Assembly (NCBI GenBank): GCA_900473685.1
Contig: UCNE01000023.1
Location: 1 to 64,000, forward strand
Direction of reading: 5' to 3'
Length of the DNA stretch: 64,000 nt
Origin: Hyphomicrobiales bacterium
GTDB taxonomy: Bacteria > Pseudomonadota > Alphaproteobacteria > Rhizobiales > Rhizobiaceae
Shown: positions 44,343-54,640 of the stretch, piece by piece
How the letters are laid out: each line of letters starts with the position of its first letter
How positions within the stretch are numbered: the first letter of the stretch is position 1
Position numbers and translations under genes: made by a program
The notes under the pieces: model-generated
Database searches by the model: none
The model's input: only the letters and a program-made list of their open reading frames with translations
What the model was told of the DNA's origin: nothing

Positions 44343-44367
44343 TGTCTATTAGTATAGACAACTATAC
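44343..44367. promoter_or_regulatory. Overlapping palindromes, probable PhnF operator
   Basis: Two interlocked inverted repeats lie in the 85-base gap between divergent phnG and phnF: TGTCTAT-N4-ATAGACA (44343-44360) and GTATAG-N4-CTATAC (44352-44367). Both are perfect. GntR/HutC regulators such as PhnF bind short dyads of this type (a TGGTATAGACCA-like site is known in mycobacteria). The site ends 45 bases before the phnF start and begins 16 bases upstream of the phnG start, so it can control both. Confidence 0.72.
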
Positions 44368-44412
44368 ATTTGATGTTCTGCTTTTAGAACGTCCACATGA
44401 CGGGCTTGTGAC

Positions 44413-45150
44413 ATGAATGCTAAAAAAGCGGTTGAGCGTCAGACCGGCGTCGCACTCTGGCGGCAGATCGCCGATCTTATCCGGTTATCGATCAGCAATG
44501 GCGACTACGACCAGACGGGCATGGTGCCACCCGAAATTGTGCTCGCCGCACAGTTCGGTGTCAACCGTCATACGGTGCGCAGCGCGCTTTCCGCGCTTGC
44601 CGATGAGGGGCTCGTGCAAGCCATTCAGGGCCGGGGCACGATAATCCAGCGCAAGGAGCGGCTGAGTTTTCCGATTTCGCGGCGCACCCGGTTTTCACAA
44701 GGATTGGGAGGTCAGGCCCGCGAGACCGAGGCAAAGCTTCTGGCCCAAGCGGTTTTGCCGGCCGCTGGCGAAGTCGCCGCCGGCCTGAAAATTTCCCCTG
44801 GCGCGTCCTGCATCCAGCTTGATCTGGTGAGCAGCGCCGATGGGCGTCCGGTTTCCTGTTCCACCAGCTTTTTCCCGGAAGGACGATTTCCGGCCATGGC
44901 AGAGCAGTTCGAGCAGCTACGCTCAATCACCAAGGCCTTCGCTGCACAGGGGTTGGCAGATTATGTACGGATCTCGACCGAGCTTGTCGCACGCCACGCC
45001 GATGCGGCGGAACTGGCGCTGCTTCGCCTTTCCCCCGGCGCCATCGTCATTGAGGCAACCGCCATCAATGCCGACCCGGAGGGCGTGCCGGTCCAATTTT
45101 CCCGCACCCGCTTCGCCGCCGATCGCGTCAAGCTGAAGATTGACACGTGA
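44413..45150 (+). CDS. phnF: GntR/HutC-family phosphonate regulator PhnF
   Basis: A 245-residue regulator with a GntR winged helix at about residues 15-80 (VALWRQIADLIRLSI, then FGVNRHTVRSALSALADEG) and a C-terminal UTRA effector domain (about 95-240, with FSQGL and FPEGRFP). It is divergent from phnG and matches PhnF in length and placement. It probably represses the operon until a phosphonate or phosphate signal is sensed. It ends facing the FAH gene with a short hairpin between. Confidence 0.9.
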   Translation: MNAKKAVERQTGVALWRQIADLIRLSISNGDYDQTGMVPPEIVLAAQFGVNRHTVRSALSALADEGLVQAIQGRGTIIQRKERLSFPISRRTRFSQGLGGQARETEAKLLAQAVLPAAGEVAAGLKISPGASCIQLDLVSSADGRPVSCSTSFFPEGRFPAMAEQFEQLRSITKAFAAQGLADYVRISTELVARHADAAELALLRLSPGAIVIEATAINADPEGVPVQFSRTRFAADRVKLKIDT

Positions 45151-45161
45151 GCGCATGAAAA

Positions 45162-45189
45162 AGGGTGCGGCACCGAAGCACCGCGCCCT
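45162..45189. terminator. Imperfect hairpin between phnF and the FAH gene
   Basis: Stem AGGGTGCGG / CCGCGCCCT (one G-U pair) between two convergent stops (45150 plus, 45211 minus). There is no long T-run, so function as a terminator is tentative. Confidence 0.4.
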
Positions 45190-45210
45190 CACCGATTTTA
45201 ACCCCAGCAA

Positions 45211-46050
45211 TCAAACGTCGGCAACGAAAGTCTGCTTCTGCGTACCAAGGCCTTCGATACCCAGTTCGACGAGATCACCGTCCCTCAGGTACTGCGGCGG
45301 CTTGAAGCCCATGCCGACGCCCGGTGGCGTGCCGGTGGAAATGATATCGCCGGGATGCAGCGTCATGAACTGGCTGAGATAGCTGACCACATGCGCAACG
45401 CCATAAACCATGGTCTTCGACGACCCGTTCTGCTTGCTGACGCCATTGACCGTCAGCCACATCTTCAAGTTCTGCGGATCGGCAATCTCGTCCTTAGTGA
45501 CGAGCCACGGACCGGTCGGGCCAAACGTGTCGCAGGATTTTCCCTTGGTCCACTGGCCGGAACGCTTGGTCTGGAAATCGCGTTCGGACACGTCGTTGAT
45601 GACGCAGTAACCGGCGACATGCTCCAGTGCATCGGATTCGGACACGTACTTGGCTTTCTTGCCGATGATCACACCGAGTTCGACTTCCCAATCGGTCGCT
45701 TCCGATCCGCGCGGAATGAGGACGTCATCGTTCGGGCCAACGATCGCCGATGTCGCCTTCATGAAGATCACCGGTTCCGGCGGCACGGTTGCCCCGGTTT
45801 CGGCGGCGTGGTCGGCATAGTTCAGGCCGATGCAGATGAACTTGCCGGTGCCTGCAACGCAAGCGCCGAGCCGCGGACTACCGCTAACAACCGGCAGGCT
45901 GTCGATATCGAGATCCTTGGCCCAGCCCATGTCGCTGATCGCATCACCGCCGACATCGGCGATGACGCCGGTGAGGTCGCGGATCTGGCCGTCCTTGTCG
46001 AGAACACCAGGCTTTTCCGAGCCAAGCGGCCCATAGCGCAAAAGTTTCAT
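45211..46050 (-). CDS. Fumarylacetoacetate hydrolase-family protein
   Basis: A 279-residue FAH-fold hydrolase. The N-terminal domain starts MKLLRYGPLGSEKPGVLD; the catalytic domain has CIGLNYADHAAETG, the metal-ligand segment ATDWEVELGVIIG, YCVINDVSERDFQ, and STGTPPGVGMGF. Members cut C-C bonds in diketo acids; close relatives include 2,4-diketo-3-deoxy sugar acid hydrolases. With a short-chain dehydrogenase and gluconokinase just upstream, a sugar-acid role is likely (inference). A 91-base gap separates it from gntK. Confidence 0.88.
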   Translation of the reverse strand: MKLLRYGPLGSEKPGVLDKDGQIRDLTGVIADVGGDAISDMGWAKDLDIDSLPVVSGSPRLGACVAGTGKFICIGLNYADHAAETGATVPPEPVIFMKATSAIVGPNDDVLIPRGSEATDWEVELGVIIGKKAKYVSESDALEHVAGYCVINDVSERDFQTKRSGQWTKGKSCDTFGPTGPWLVTKDEIADPQNLKMWLTVNGVSKQNGSSKTMVYGVAHVVSYLSQFMTLHPGDIISTGTPPGVGMGFKPPQYLRDGDLVELGIEGLGTQKQTFVADV

Positions 46051-46141
46051 CTTTCCTCTTCCCTTGAAATTCAGACAATATTGGCGTCTGACAAATCAAA
46101 GGCAGGCAGCGTTGTAAAGCGCTTTTGCCCGGGATGGCGCC

Positions 46142-46687
46142 TCAGCGTGTCGGCAAATCTTGCAGTCCGGCCAGCGCCTTTTCGACGATATCAGCAAGCG
46201 GCAGATCGACATCGACGGTCACGACACCCGGTTCGCCAACCGGTGGCTCCAGCGCTGCGAACTGGCTGTCGAGCAAGGAAGACGGCATGAAATGGCCGGC
46301 GCGGGCCTTCATGCGTTTGTCGAAAACGGCGCGCGATCCTTCCAGGAAAACAAAGGCCAGATGGCCACCCGCCGCAGCCCGCAACCGGTCGCGGTAGACT
46401 TTCTTCAATGCCGAGCAGGACACGATGACCCGCTCGCCACGCGCAACACTATCGCCGACCAAGCCGCCAATAATGTCGAGCCAAGGCCAGCGATCGTCAT
46501 CATCCAGCGGAATGCCAGCCGACATTTTCTCGATATTGGCAGGCGGATGCAGGCTGTCGCCCTCGATAAACAGACAGTTCAGCGCCAGCCGCTCACCGAC
46601 CGAGGTCTTGCCGCAACCGCTGACGCCCATGACGATCACCGGCAGGCCCGGATTTTCAGAGAGAGGTTGTGATACCGCCATCGACAT
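46142..46687 (-). CDS. gntK: Gluconokinase
   Basis: A 181-residue carbohydrate kinase of the GntK type. Walker A is VSGCGKTS near residue 23, followed by EGDSLHPPANIEKMSAGIPLDDDD (substrate binding), WLDIIGGL and VVSCSALKKVYRDRLR, all typical. It phosphorylates gluconate to 6-phosphogluconate. A start three codons in (MAVSQPL) is also possible. The 5' end overlaps the short-chain dehydrogenase gene by about 30 bases, so the two are translated together and likely share a gluconate pathway. Confidence 0.92.
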   Translation of the reverse strand: MSMAVSQPLSENPGLPVIVMGVSGCGKTSVGERLALNCLFIEGDSLHPPANIEKMSAGIPLDDDDRWPWLDIIGGLVGDSVARGERVIVSCSALKKVYRDRLRAAAGGHLAFVFLEGSRAVFDKRMKARAGHFMPSSLLDSQFAALEPPVGEPGVVTVDVDLPLADIVEKALAGLQDLPTR

Positions 46688-47423
46688 AAAGTGTGTGTCC
46701 GTTCACGAAGGAAGACGCGTTACTCGCCAGGAAAACAGCCGAGCCGACCAGCTCTTCGACATTGCCCCAGCGCGCTGCGGGTGTACGCTTTTCCAGCCAG
46801 TCTGAAAACTCCGGATTGTCGATCAGGGCCTGATTGAGCGGCGTCCGGAAATAACCGGGCGCGATCGCGTTGATCTGCAATCCATGGCGCGCCCAGTCGG
46901 CGCACATACCGCGCGTCAGGTTTTTGACGGCGCCCTTGGTCGCGGTATAGGGCGCGATGCCGGGACGGGCGAGTTCGCTCTGGACCGAGGCGATGTTGAC
47001 GATCTTGCCACGGCCGCGGCCGATCATGAACCGGGCCACGGCCTGGCTGACATAGAAGACGCTGGAAATGTTGGTTGCCAGCAATTGTTCCCATTTGTCG
47101 GCTGGAAAATCTTCCAGCGGCGAGCGAAACTGCATGCCGGCATTGTTGATGAGGATATCGATCGCGCCGATTTCGCTTTCGATGATGGCAACGGCTTCGG
47201 CGGCTGCGTCCCGGCTCGTCACATCGAAGGCCGCCGCATTGGCGACATGGCCGTTATCCCGAAGGGCAGAAACGGCCGCAGCGACCTTTTCGGCATCGCG
47301 GCCATTGACGACGATCTCTGCGCCATGCGCTGCAAGACCCTCCGCCAAGGCAAAACCAATACCCTGGCTGGAGCCGGTGATCAGCGCACGCCGGCCGGAC
47401 AGGTCAAACAGCGGAAAGCTCAT
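46656..47423 (-). CDS. Short-chain dehydrogenase, probable gluconate 5-dehydrogenase
   Basis: A 255-residue Rossmann-fold SDR. The cofactor motif is TGSSQGIG (17-24), NNAG follows near 92, the catalytic serine is in NIASVQS and the YxxxK is YTATK. The C-terminus TPLNQALIDNPEF and FVNGHTLYVDGG resemble Gno/IdnO enzymes that interconvert 5-ketogluconate and gluconate. Overlap with gntK supports this: the product would be phosphorylated at once. The alternative is a 2-keto-3-deoxy sugar-acid dehydrogenase feeding the FAH protein. Confidence 0.85.
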   Translation of the reverse strand: MSFPLFDLSGRRALITGSSQGIGFALAEGLAAHGAEIVVNGRDAEKVAAAVSALRDNGHVANAAAFDVTSRDAAAEAVAIIESEIGAIDILINNAGMQFRSPLEDFPADKWEQLLATNISSVFYVSQAVARFMIGRGRGKIVNIASVQSELARPGIAPYTATKGAVKNLTRGMCADWARHGLQINAIAPGYFRTPLNQALIDNPEFSDWLEKRTPAARWGNVEELVGSAVFLASNASSFVNGHTLYVDGGITTSL

Positions 47424-47443
47424 TCAGGTGCCTCAAAGAAAGA

Positions 47444-47468
47444 TGTGGCGGGAAAGGTTCCCGCCACA
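47444..47468 (-). terminator. Terminator-like hairpin after fba
   Basis: A perfect 11-bp stem TGTGGCGGGAA / TTCCCGCCACA with a 3-base loop, 8 bases past the aldolase stop and 20 bases before the SDR start. On the minus strand it runs into TCTTTCTTTG. It may act as a partial terminator that sets lower expression of the SDR-gntK genes. Confidence 0.65.
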
Positions 47469-47476
47469 ATGCATTC

Positions 47477-48523
47477 TCAGCCGGCCTTTGAATAGGCCTT
47501 TGCCATATCGGGCAGGCGCTTGACGCGGATTTTCGACGCCTGACCAGCCGCATTGAAGGCGATGAAGCGCTCCTTGCAGACTTCAACCATGCGGGCCGTC
47601 GCCGGCTTCAGGTAGTTGCGCGGATCGAAATTGTCCGGGTTCTGCAGGTGATGCTTGCGGATTTCGCCGGTGAACGCCAGGCGCAGGTCCGTATCGATAT
47701 TGACCTTGCGAACCCCGAGCGGAATGGCCTTCTGGATTTCGGCGAGCGGCACGCCCCAGGTCTGCTTCATCTGGCCGCCGAATTCGTTGAACAGGTCCTG
47801 CAGGTCCTGCGGAACGGTGGACGAGCCGTGCATGACCATATGGGTGTTCGGCAGGCGCTTGTGGATCTTGGCGATGGTCTCGATCGACAGGATTTCGCCA
47901 TCCGGCGCGCGGGTGAATTTGTAGGCGCCGTGGCTGGTGCCGATGGCGACTGCCAGTGCATCGACGCCGGTCTTTTCGACAAAGTCGAAAGCCTGTTCAG
48001 GATCGGTCAGCAGTTCTTCGCGCGACAGCTTGCCTTCAAAACCATGACCGTCTTCCTTTTCGCCGGCGCCCGTTTCCAGGTTGCCGAGACAGCCGAGTTC
48101 ACCTTCGACCGACACACCGGCGGCATGGGCGATCTTCACGACTTCGGCGGTCACGCCGACATTGTATTCATAGGAGGCGATCGACTTGCCGTCGGCCAGA
48201 AGCGACCCGTCCATCATGACGGAGGTGAAGCCGTTGGTGATCGCCGATATGCAGGTCGAAGGCTGGTCGCCGTGGTCGAGATGCAGGCAGACCGGGATAT
48301 GCGGATATTCTTCGGTGGCGCCGAGGATCAGATGACGCAGGAAGGCATCGCCGGCATAGGCGCGGGCACCACGGCTGGCCTGCAGGATGACCGGAGAATC
48401 CGTGGCATCGGCGGCGCGCATCACCGCCTGGATATATTCCAGATTGTTCACGTTGAACGCAGGCAGCGCGTAATTGTTTTCAGCGGCGTGGTCCAAAAGC
48501 TGCCGCAAGGTGATCAATGCCAT
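47477..48523 (-). CDS. fba: Class II fructose-bisphosphate aldolase
   Basis: A 348-residue zinc aldolase of the Calvin-cycle subtype (CbbA/FbaB-like). Metal and substrate regions are VCLHLDHGD (zinc histidines), VSVEGELGCLGNLETG, AVAIGTSHGAYKF, HGSSTVPQD and VRKVNIDTDLRLAFTG. It cleaves fructose 1,6-bisphosphate to triose phosphates and runs in reverse in gluconeogenesis. It is the first gene of the minus-strand block before the SDR and gluconokinase. The start is followed by the typical ALITLRQLLDHAAENNYALPAF. Confidence 0.94.
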   Translation of the reverse strand: MALITLRQLLDHAAENNYALPAFNVNNLEYIQAVMRAADATDSPVILQASRGARAYAGDAFLRHLILGATEEYPHIPVCLHLDHGDQPSTCISAITNGFTSVMMDGSLLADGKSIASYEYNVGVTAEVVKIAHAAGVSVEGELGCLGNLETGAGEKEDGHGFEGKLSREELLTDPEQAFDFVEKTGVDALAVAIGTSHGAYKFTRAPDGEILSIETIAKIHKRLPNTHMVMHGSSTVPQDLQDLFNEFGGQMKQTWGVPLAEIQKAIPLGVRKVNIDTDLRLAFTGEIRKHHLQNPDNFDPRNYLKPATARMVEVCKERFIAFNAAGQASKIRVKRLPDMAKAYSKAG

Positions 48524-48825
48524 AGTCAGAAGTCTCCCGTTGTCTCGGCGCCATCATTCCTGATCATGATGCACGCACTTATTCTCCGTTTGAGCAGAAG
48601 CACTCCCCACAAAAGCCAACTGGTATCGCGACCAGGCCTCCTGGCAAATGTGGGCGGATTTTCAAGGGCACCATAATTGATGATCCGGGTTTGGCAACCG
48701 TTCCAGCGGCGGAAATGCGCCCCACGGGCGTACGGAAACGTTACAGGTTGAGCATTGAAAGCAGATTATCCTGCATTTTTTTAGCCAGCAAACAGAATCA
48801 ACCTTAAATTGAATTAGAAATCATA

Positions 48826-48845
48826 TGCGCGGAACATTCCGTGCA
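48826..48845. promoter_or_regulatory. 20-base quasi-palindrome, operator-like
   Basis: Half-sites TGCGCGGAA and TTCCGTGCA flank a central CA; nine of the ten mirrored positions pair. The symmetry and size fit a dimeric regulator of LacI/GntR size. It lies in the divergent fba/oppA-like region. Confidence 0.45.
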
Positions 48846-48897
48846 CAGCGGATCCCGCGATCGCCGGCCGGAAAAGCACGCCGTGCACGATCGCTTT

Positions 48898-48914
48898 CGA
48901 GAGAGGCTCTCTCG
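48898..48914. promoter_or_regulatory. 17-base perfect dyad
   Basis: CGAGAGAG-G-CTCTCTCG is a perfect odd palindrome in the same intergenic region. It may be an operator. The purine/pyrimidine pattern could also reflect simple sequence. Confidence 0.4.
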
Positions 48915-49168
48915 CGCACGCATATTACGTAAACGGCCGCAAATCGTCGACAAACTTGCGCATCCGCCTCTTTCGTTCTCTCTGGCGCTCTTTTGAGCGG
49001 AGTGATTTCATCGGAAAATGGCGCGATTGAAATGCAACCAAGGCGCTATGGTCATCTGTCCGCGAGCGACATTGCGATGCCGGGGGCGACATAAAGAGCC
49101 TTGCCACTGGAAAAGATTTGGCATTCTATCGCCGCCTCACAACCTAAAAAAAGGGGACGGAAAACAAA

Positions 49169-50767
49169 ATGACACTGGCAAAATTCAACTTCCGCACAGC
49201 AATGCTGCTTGGATCGATTCTCATCGGCGCGAGCCCTGCGCTCGCTGAAACCGTCCTGCACCGCGGCAATGCCGGCGAGCCGCAGACGCTCGACCAGGCG
49301 CATACCTCGATCAACATCGAAGAATTCATCTTGAAGGACCTTTACGAAGGCCTGACGATCTACGATGCCGCCGGCAAGATCGTTCCCGGCGCTGCCGAAA
49401 GCTGGGATCTGTCGGACGACGGTCTCGTCTACACCTTCAAGCTGCGCGCCAATGCCAACTGGTCGGATGGCTCTCCGGTCACTGCTGGCGACTTCGTCTT
49501 CTCGCTGCAGCGCGTTGAAGATCCGAAGACCGCGGCTGGTTATGCCAACATCCTTTTCCCGATCAAGAACGCCGAAAAGATCAACAAGGGCGAATTGCCC
49601 GTCGATCAGCTCGGCCTGAAGGCTATCGACGAGAAAACGCTGGAAATCACGCTGGAACGCCAGACCCCCTTCTTCCTGGAGCTGCTTGCGCACCAGACCG
49701 CCCTGCCGGTTTCCAAGGCCAGCGTCGAAAAGAACGGCGCCGATTTCGTCAAGCCAGGTGTGATGGTCTCCAACGGTGCCTACAAGCTGGTCGCGCACAC
49801 ACCGAACGACAGTCTGACGACGGAAAAGAACGCGTCCTACTGGGATGCGGCAAACGTCAAGATCGACAAGGTGATCTTCTACCCGATCGACGACCAGGCA
49901 GCCTCCGTGCGCCGCTTTGAGGCCAAGGAAATGGATCTGGCCTACAACTTCTCGGCCGACCAGCTGGAGCGCCTGCGCGCGGCCCATGGCGAGCAGGTCC
50001 ATGTGTCGCCGACGCTGGCAACCTATTACTACGCCTTCGATACCCGCCAGGAGCCCTATAGCGACGTCCGCGTTCGCCGTGCTCTGTCGATGGCCGTCGA
50101 TCGTGACTTCCTGGCCAAGGAAATCTATTCGGGCTCGCAGCTGCCGTCCTATTCGATGGTGCCTCCGGGCATGGCCAGCTACGGCGACCCATCCAAGGCC
50201 GATTTTGCTGACAAGTCGCAGCTCGACCGCGAAGACGAAGCGCTCAAGCTGATGAAGGAAGCCGGTTATGGTGAAGGCGGCAAGCCGCTTGATATCGAGA
50301 TCCGCTACAACACCAACCCGAACCACGAGCGTGTTGCAACGGCCGTTGCCGACATGTGGAAGAACACCTTCGGCGCCAAGGTGTCGCTGGTCAATCTCGA
50401 CGTCTCCTCGCACTATGCCTACCTGCAGGAAGGCGGCAAGTTCAACGTCGCCCGTGCCGGCTGGGTTGCCGATTACGCCGACGCCGAAAACTTCCTGGCG
50501 CTGAGCCTGTCTGCAAACAAGACCTTCAACTACGGCCACTTCGAGAATCCCGAGTTCGACGCCCTGATGAAGAAGTCCTACGAGGAGATCGATCCGACTG
50601 TCCGTTCCAAGACGCTGCATGAAGCTGAAGCGCTTCTGATGAAAGAGCAGCCGATCGCGCCGTTCCTGACCCAGGCCGACCTTTGGCTGGTGTCCGACAG
50701 GGTGAAGGGCTGGCAGGACAATGCTGCAAACCAGCATCTGAGCCGCTTCCTGAGCGTTTCCGAGTAA
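49169..50767 (+). CDS. Oligopeptide-type ABC transporter binding protein
   Basis: A 532-residue family 5 solute-binding protein (OppA/DppA type). The signal peptide ends at PALA near residue 27. Mature features are RGNAGEPQTLDQAHTS, VPGAAESWDLSDDGLVYTFKL and the family's DGSPVTAGDFVFSLQR. YTDA-like contact regions include VSNGAYKLV and VRRALSMAVDR. The ATG follows AAGGGGACGG. Ligands are probably short or murein-type peptides, but this cannot be fixed. It is the first gene of a four-gene transporter operon. Confidence 0.92.
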   Translation: MTLAKFNFRTAMLLGSILIGASPALAETVLHRGNAGEPQTLDQAHTSINIEEFILKDLYEGLTIYDAAGKIVPGAAESWDLSDDGLVYTFKLRANANWSDGSPVTAGDFVFSLQRVEDPKTAAGYANILFPIKNAEKINKGELPVDQLGLKAIDEKTLEITLERQTPFFLELLAHQTALPVSKASVEKNGADFVKPGVMVSNGAYKLVAHTPNDSLTTEKNASYWDAANVKIDKVIFYPIDDQAASVRRFEAKEMDLAYNFSADQLERLRAAHGEQVHVSPTLATYYYAFDTRQEPYSDVRVRRALSMAVDRDFLAKEIYSGSQLPSYSMVPPGMASYGDPSKADFADKSQLDREDEALKLMKEAGYGEGGKPLDIEIRYNTNPNHERVATAVADMWKNTFGAKVSLVNLDVSSHYAYLQEGGKFNVARAGWVADYADAENFLALSLSANKTFNYGHFENPEFDALMKKSYEEIDPTVRSKTLHEAEALLMKEQPIAPFLTQADLWLVSDRVKGWQDNAANQHLSRFLSVSE

Positions 50768-50824
50768 CGGATTCTGACGCGCGGCGGCTGATGCTGCCGC
50801 GCGTCACGGTCAGAGAGTAAAGCC

Positions 50825-51748
50825 ATGATTTCCTTTGTCCTGCGCCGCCTTGCGAGCGCCGTGCCGACGCTATTCATCGTCGTCACGATTTCCTTCTTCC
50901 TGATGCGGTTCGCCCCTGGCGGTCCCTTCAATCTCGAGCGGCCGCTGCCGCCACAGACGATGGCGAACCTGATGGCCACCTACCATCTCGATCAGCCGCT
51001 CTGGAGCCAGTATGTTTCCTACATCGGCAACGCCGTTACCGGCGATTTCGGACCCAGCTACGTCTACAAGGATAACACCGTCGCCGAACTGATCGGCAAG
51101 GGTCTGCCCTATTCGATGGAGCTCGGCTTTTATGCACTCTTGCTCGCGCTTTTTGGCGGCGTTCTTGCCGGCACGATTGCGGCTCTCCGGCAAAATAGCG
51201 CCCTCGACTTTCTCATCATGTCGGTTTCAACCATGGGCGTCACGGTGCCGAACTTCGTCGTTGGCCCGGTGCTGACGCTGATCTTCGCCATCACGCTGTC
51301 CTGGCTGCCCGCCGGGAGCTGGGGCGACGGCTCGCTGCGCTTCCTGATCCTGCCGATGATTGCCCTTGCATTGCCGCAGCTGGCCGTGTTTGCCCGGCTG
51401 ACACGCGGCTCGATGATCGAGGCGTTGCACACCGATCATATCCGCACCGCCCGCGCCTACGGCCTGCCGGCCCGCACCGTCGTCATCACCCATGCGATGC
51501 GCGCCGCCCTGCTGCCGGTCGTTTCCTATCTGGCACCGGCCGCCGCCGCCCTGCTCACCGGTTCTGCCGTGGTCGAGACGATCTTCACCATCCCCGGCGT
51601 TGGCCGTTACTTCGTGCTCGGCGCCATCAATCGCGATTACACGCTGGTGATGGGCACGGTGGTGCTGATCGCCATCTTCGTTATCGTTTTCAATCTTCTG
51701 GTCGATATTCTCTACGGCCTTCTCGATCCGAGGGTTCGCCATGACTGA
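50825..51748 (+). CDS. Oligopeptide-type ABC transporter permease (OppB-like)
   Basis: A 307-residue inner-membrane permease with six membrane segments. The N-terminal MISFVLRRLASAVPTLFIVV and RFAPGGPF are the OppB/DppB signature. The EAA loop is DHIRTARAYGLPARTVVITHAM and the C-terminal TIPGVGRYFVLGAINRDY is typical. Its stop overlaps the ATG of the next permease (51741), showing coupled translation. Confidence 0.93.
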   Translation: MISFVLRRLASAVPTLFIVVTISFFLMRFAPGGPFNLERPLPPQTMANLMATYHLDQPLWSQYVSYIGNAVTGDFGPSYVYKDNTVAELIGKGLPYSMELGFYALLLALFGGVLAGTIAALRQNSALDFLIMSVSTMGVTVPNFVVGPVLTLIFAITLSWLPAGSWGDGSLRFLILPMIALALPQLAVFARLTRGSMIEALHTDHIRTARAYGLPARTVVITHAMRAALLPVVSYLAPAAAALLTGSAVVETIFTIPGVGRYFVLGAINRDYTLVMGTVVLIAIFVIVFNLLVDILYGLLDPRVRHD

Positions 51749-52868
51749 TATCGTCACCACGGAACTGCCGCCCGAAACAGCCAGCCGAAGCCTGTTCCAG
51801 CTTGCTACGATGCGCTTTCGCCGTAACCGCGCCGCCATGGCCGGCTGCGTGACGCTGCTGCTGATCACCCTGTTCTCGTTCCTCGGCCCCTATTTCATCA
51901 GTCATACCTATGATCAGGTGTTTCCATCCTATGTCTCGGTGGCGCCGAGCCTGGAGCCACGGCCTGATGTCTCGAGCCTGCAGGATGTCATGGAAGGTGT
52001 TGCGGGCCGGGCCCGCGTCGACCTGAGGGAATTTGCCGTCGAAGGCGAGACCTTCACGGCGACCGTCACCTCCGACAAGCCGATCGATCCCCGCACTACG
52101 CGCTATTTCGACCGTGCCAACGAGTTCGAAGGCACGCAGGTCGTTGCGACGGAAGACGAGGGCAAGACCCTGAAACTGACCGGCCAGGTCGCCCGCGAAT
52201 ACTTCCTGTTCGGTACGGATTCGAACGGCCGTGACCTGATGGCCCGCGTCATGCTCGGTGGTCAGATTTCCATTGCCGTCGGCCTGCTCGCCAGCCTTGT
52301 TTCACTCAGCATCGGCGTGCTCTACGGCGCCACCTCCGGCTATATCGGCGGTCGCGTCGATAACGTCATGATGCGGTTCGTCGAAATCCTCTATTCGCTG
52401 CCCTTCGTCTTTCTCGTTGTCGTGCTCGTCGTGTTCTTCGGACGCTCGTTCATCCTGATCTTCCTCGTCATCGGCGCGGTGGAATGGCTGGACATGGCCC
52501 GTATCGTGCGCGGCCAGACACTTGCCCTGAAGCGGCGTGAATTCATCGGTGCGGCGCAGGCTCTGGGGCTGACGGACTGGCAGATCATACGCCGCCACAT
52601 CATCCCCAACACCATTGGACCTGTGGTGGTTTTCGTTACTGTCGTGGTGCCGAAGGTCATCCTGCTTGAAAGCTTCCTGTCCTTCCTCGGCCTTGGCGTT
52701 CAGGCGCCGCTGACGAGCTGGGGTGCGCTGATTGCCGAGGGAGCCAACAACATCCAGTCGGCACCGTGGCTTCTGATCTTCCCGGCGATCTTCTTCGTCC
52801 TCACCCTGTTCTCGCTCAATTTCGCCGGTGACGGCCTGCGCGACGCGCTCGACCCGAAGGACCGCTGA
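51741..52868 (+). CDS. Oligopeptide-type ABC transporter permease (OppC-like, long loop)
   Basis: A 375-residue permease. After the first helix (about 35-55) there is a periplasmic stretch of roughly 100 residues (about 60-150), longer than in ordinary DppC but similar to OppC/YejE-type proteins. FGTDSNGRDLMARVMLGGQIS is the OppC signature, and the EAA loop is REFIGAAQALGLTDWQIIRRH. It pairs with the OppB-like subunit. The ATPase gene starts two bases after its stop. Confidence 0.92.
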   Translation: MTDIVTTELPPETASRSLFQLATMRFRRNRAAMAGCVTLLLITLFSFLGPYFISHTYDQVFPSYVSVAPSLEPRPDVSSLQDVMEGVAGRARVDLREFAVEGETFTATVTSDKPIDPRTTRYFDRANEFEGTQVVATEDEGKTLKLTGQVAREYFLFGTDSNGRDLMARVMLGGQISIAVGLLASLVSLSIGVLYGATSGYIGGRVDNVMMRFVEILYSLPFVFLVVVLVVFFGRSFILIFLVIGAVEWLDMARIVRGQTLALKRREFIGAAQALGLTDWQIIRRHIIPNTIGPVVVFVTVVVPKVILLESFLSFLGLGVQAPLTSWGALIAEGANNIQSAPWLLIFPAIFFVLTLFSLNFAGDGLRDALDPKDR

Positions 52869-52869
52869 T

Positions 52870-54471
<1,602 letters not shown>

Positions 54472-54482
54472 CATCCAGCAAG

Positions 54483-54505
54483 GCCCGGCCCTCATCGGCC
54501 GGGCT
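54483..54505 (+). terminator. Terminator of the peptide ABC operon
   Basis: A perfect 8-bp stem GCCCGGCC / GGCCGGGC with a 6-base loop followed by TCTTG, 11 bases after the ATPase stop. The U-tract is short. Confidence 0.7.
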
Positions 54506-54640
54506 CTTGCAGCCTTCGCCATGCGTTCTTGTGGTTTTGATCCCAACATCCTACGCTCACACCCAGGGAGCCTCCCGCAACGATCCCTATCGTGACCGGG
54601 CGGATAAGAAACCACACCATCAGAAACAGGGGGACGGACC

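Larger units (their letters stand above)
48524..49168. other. Long divergent intergenic region between fba and the peptide ABC operon
   Basis: 645 bases without a credible gene. The fba side (48524-48780) is unremarkable. From 48780 to 48830 the sequence is AT-rich and could hold promoters. Two dyads at 48826-48845 and 48898-48914, listed separately, look like operators, and GTGCAC occurs at 48841 and again near 48883. A short minus-strand open frame at 48925-49107 has no supporting feature. Confidence 0.55.
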
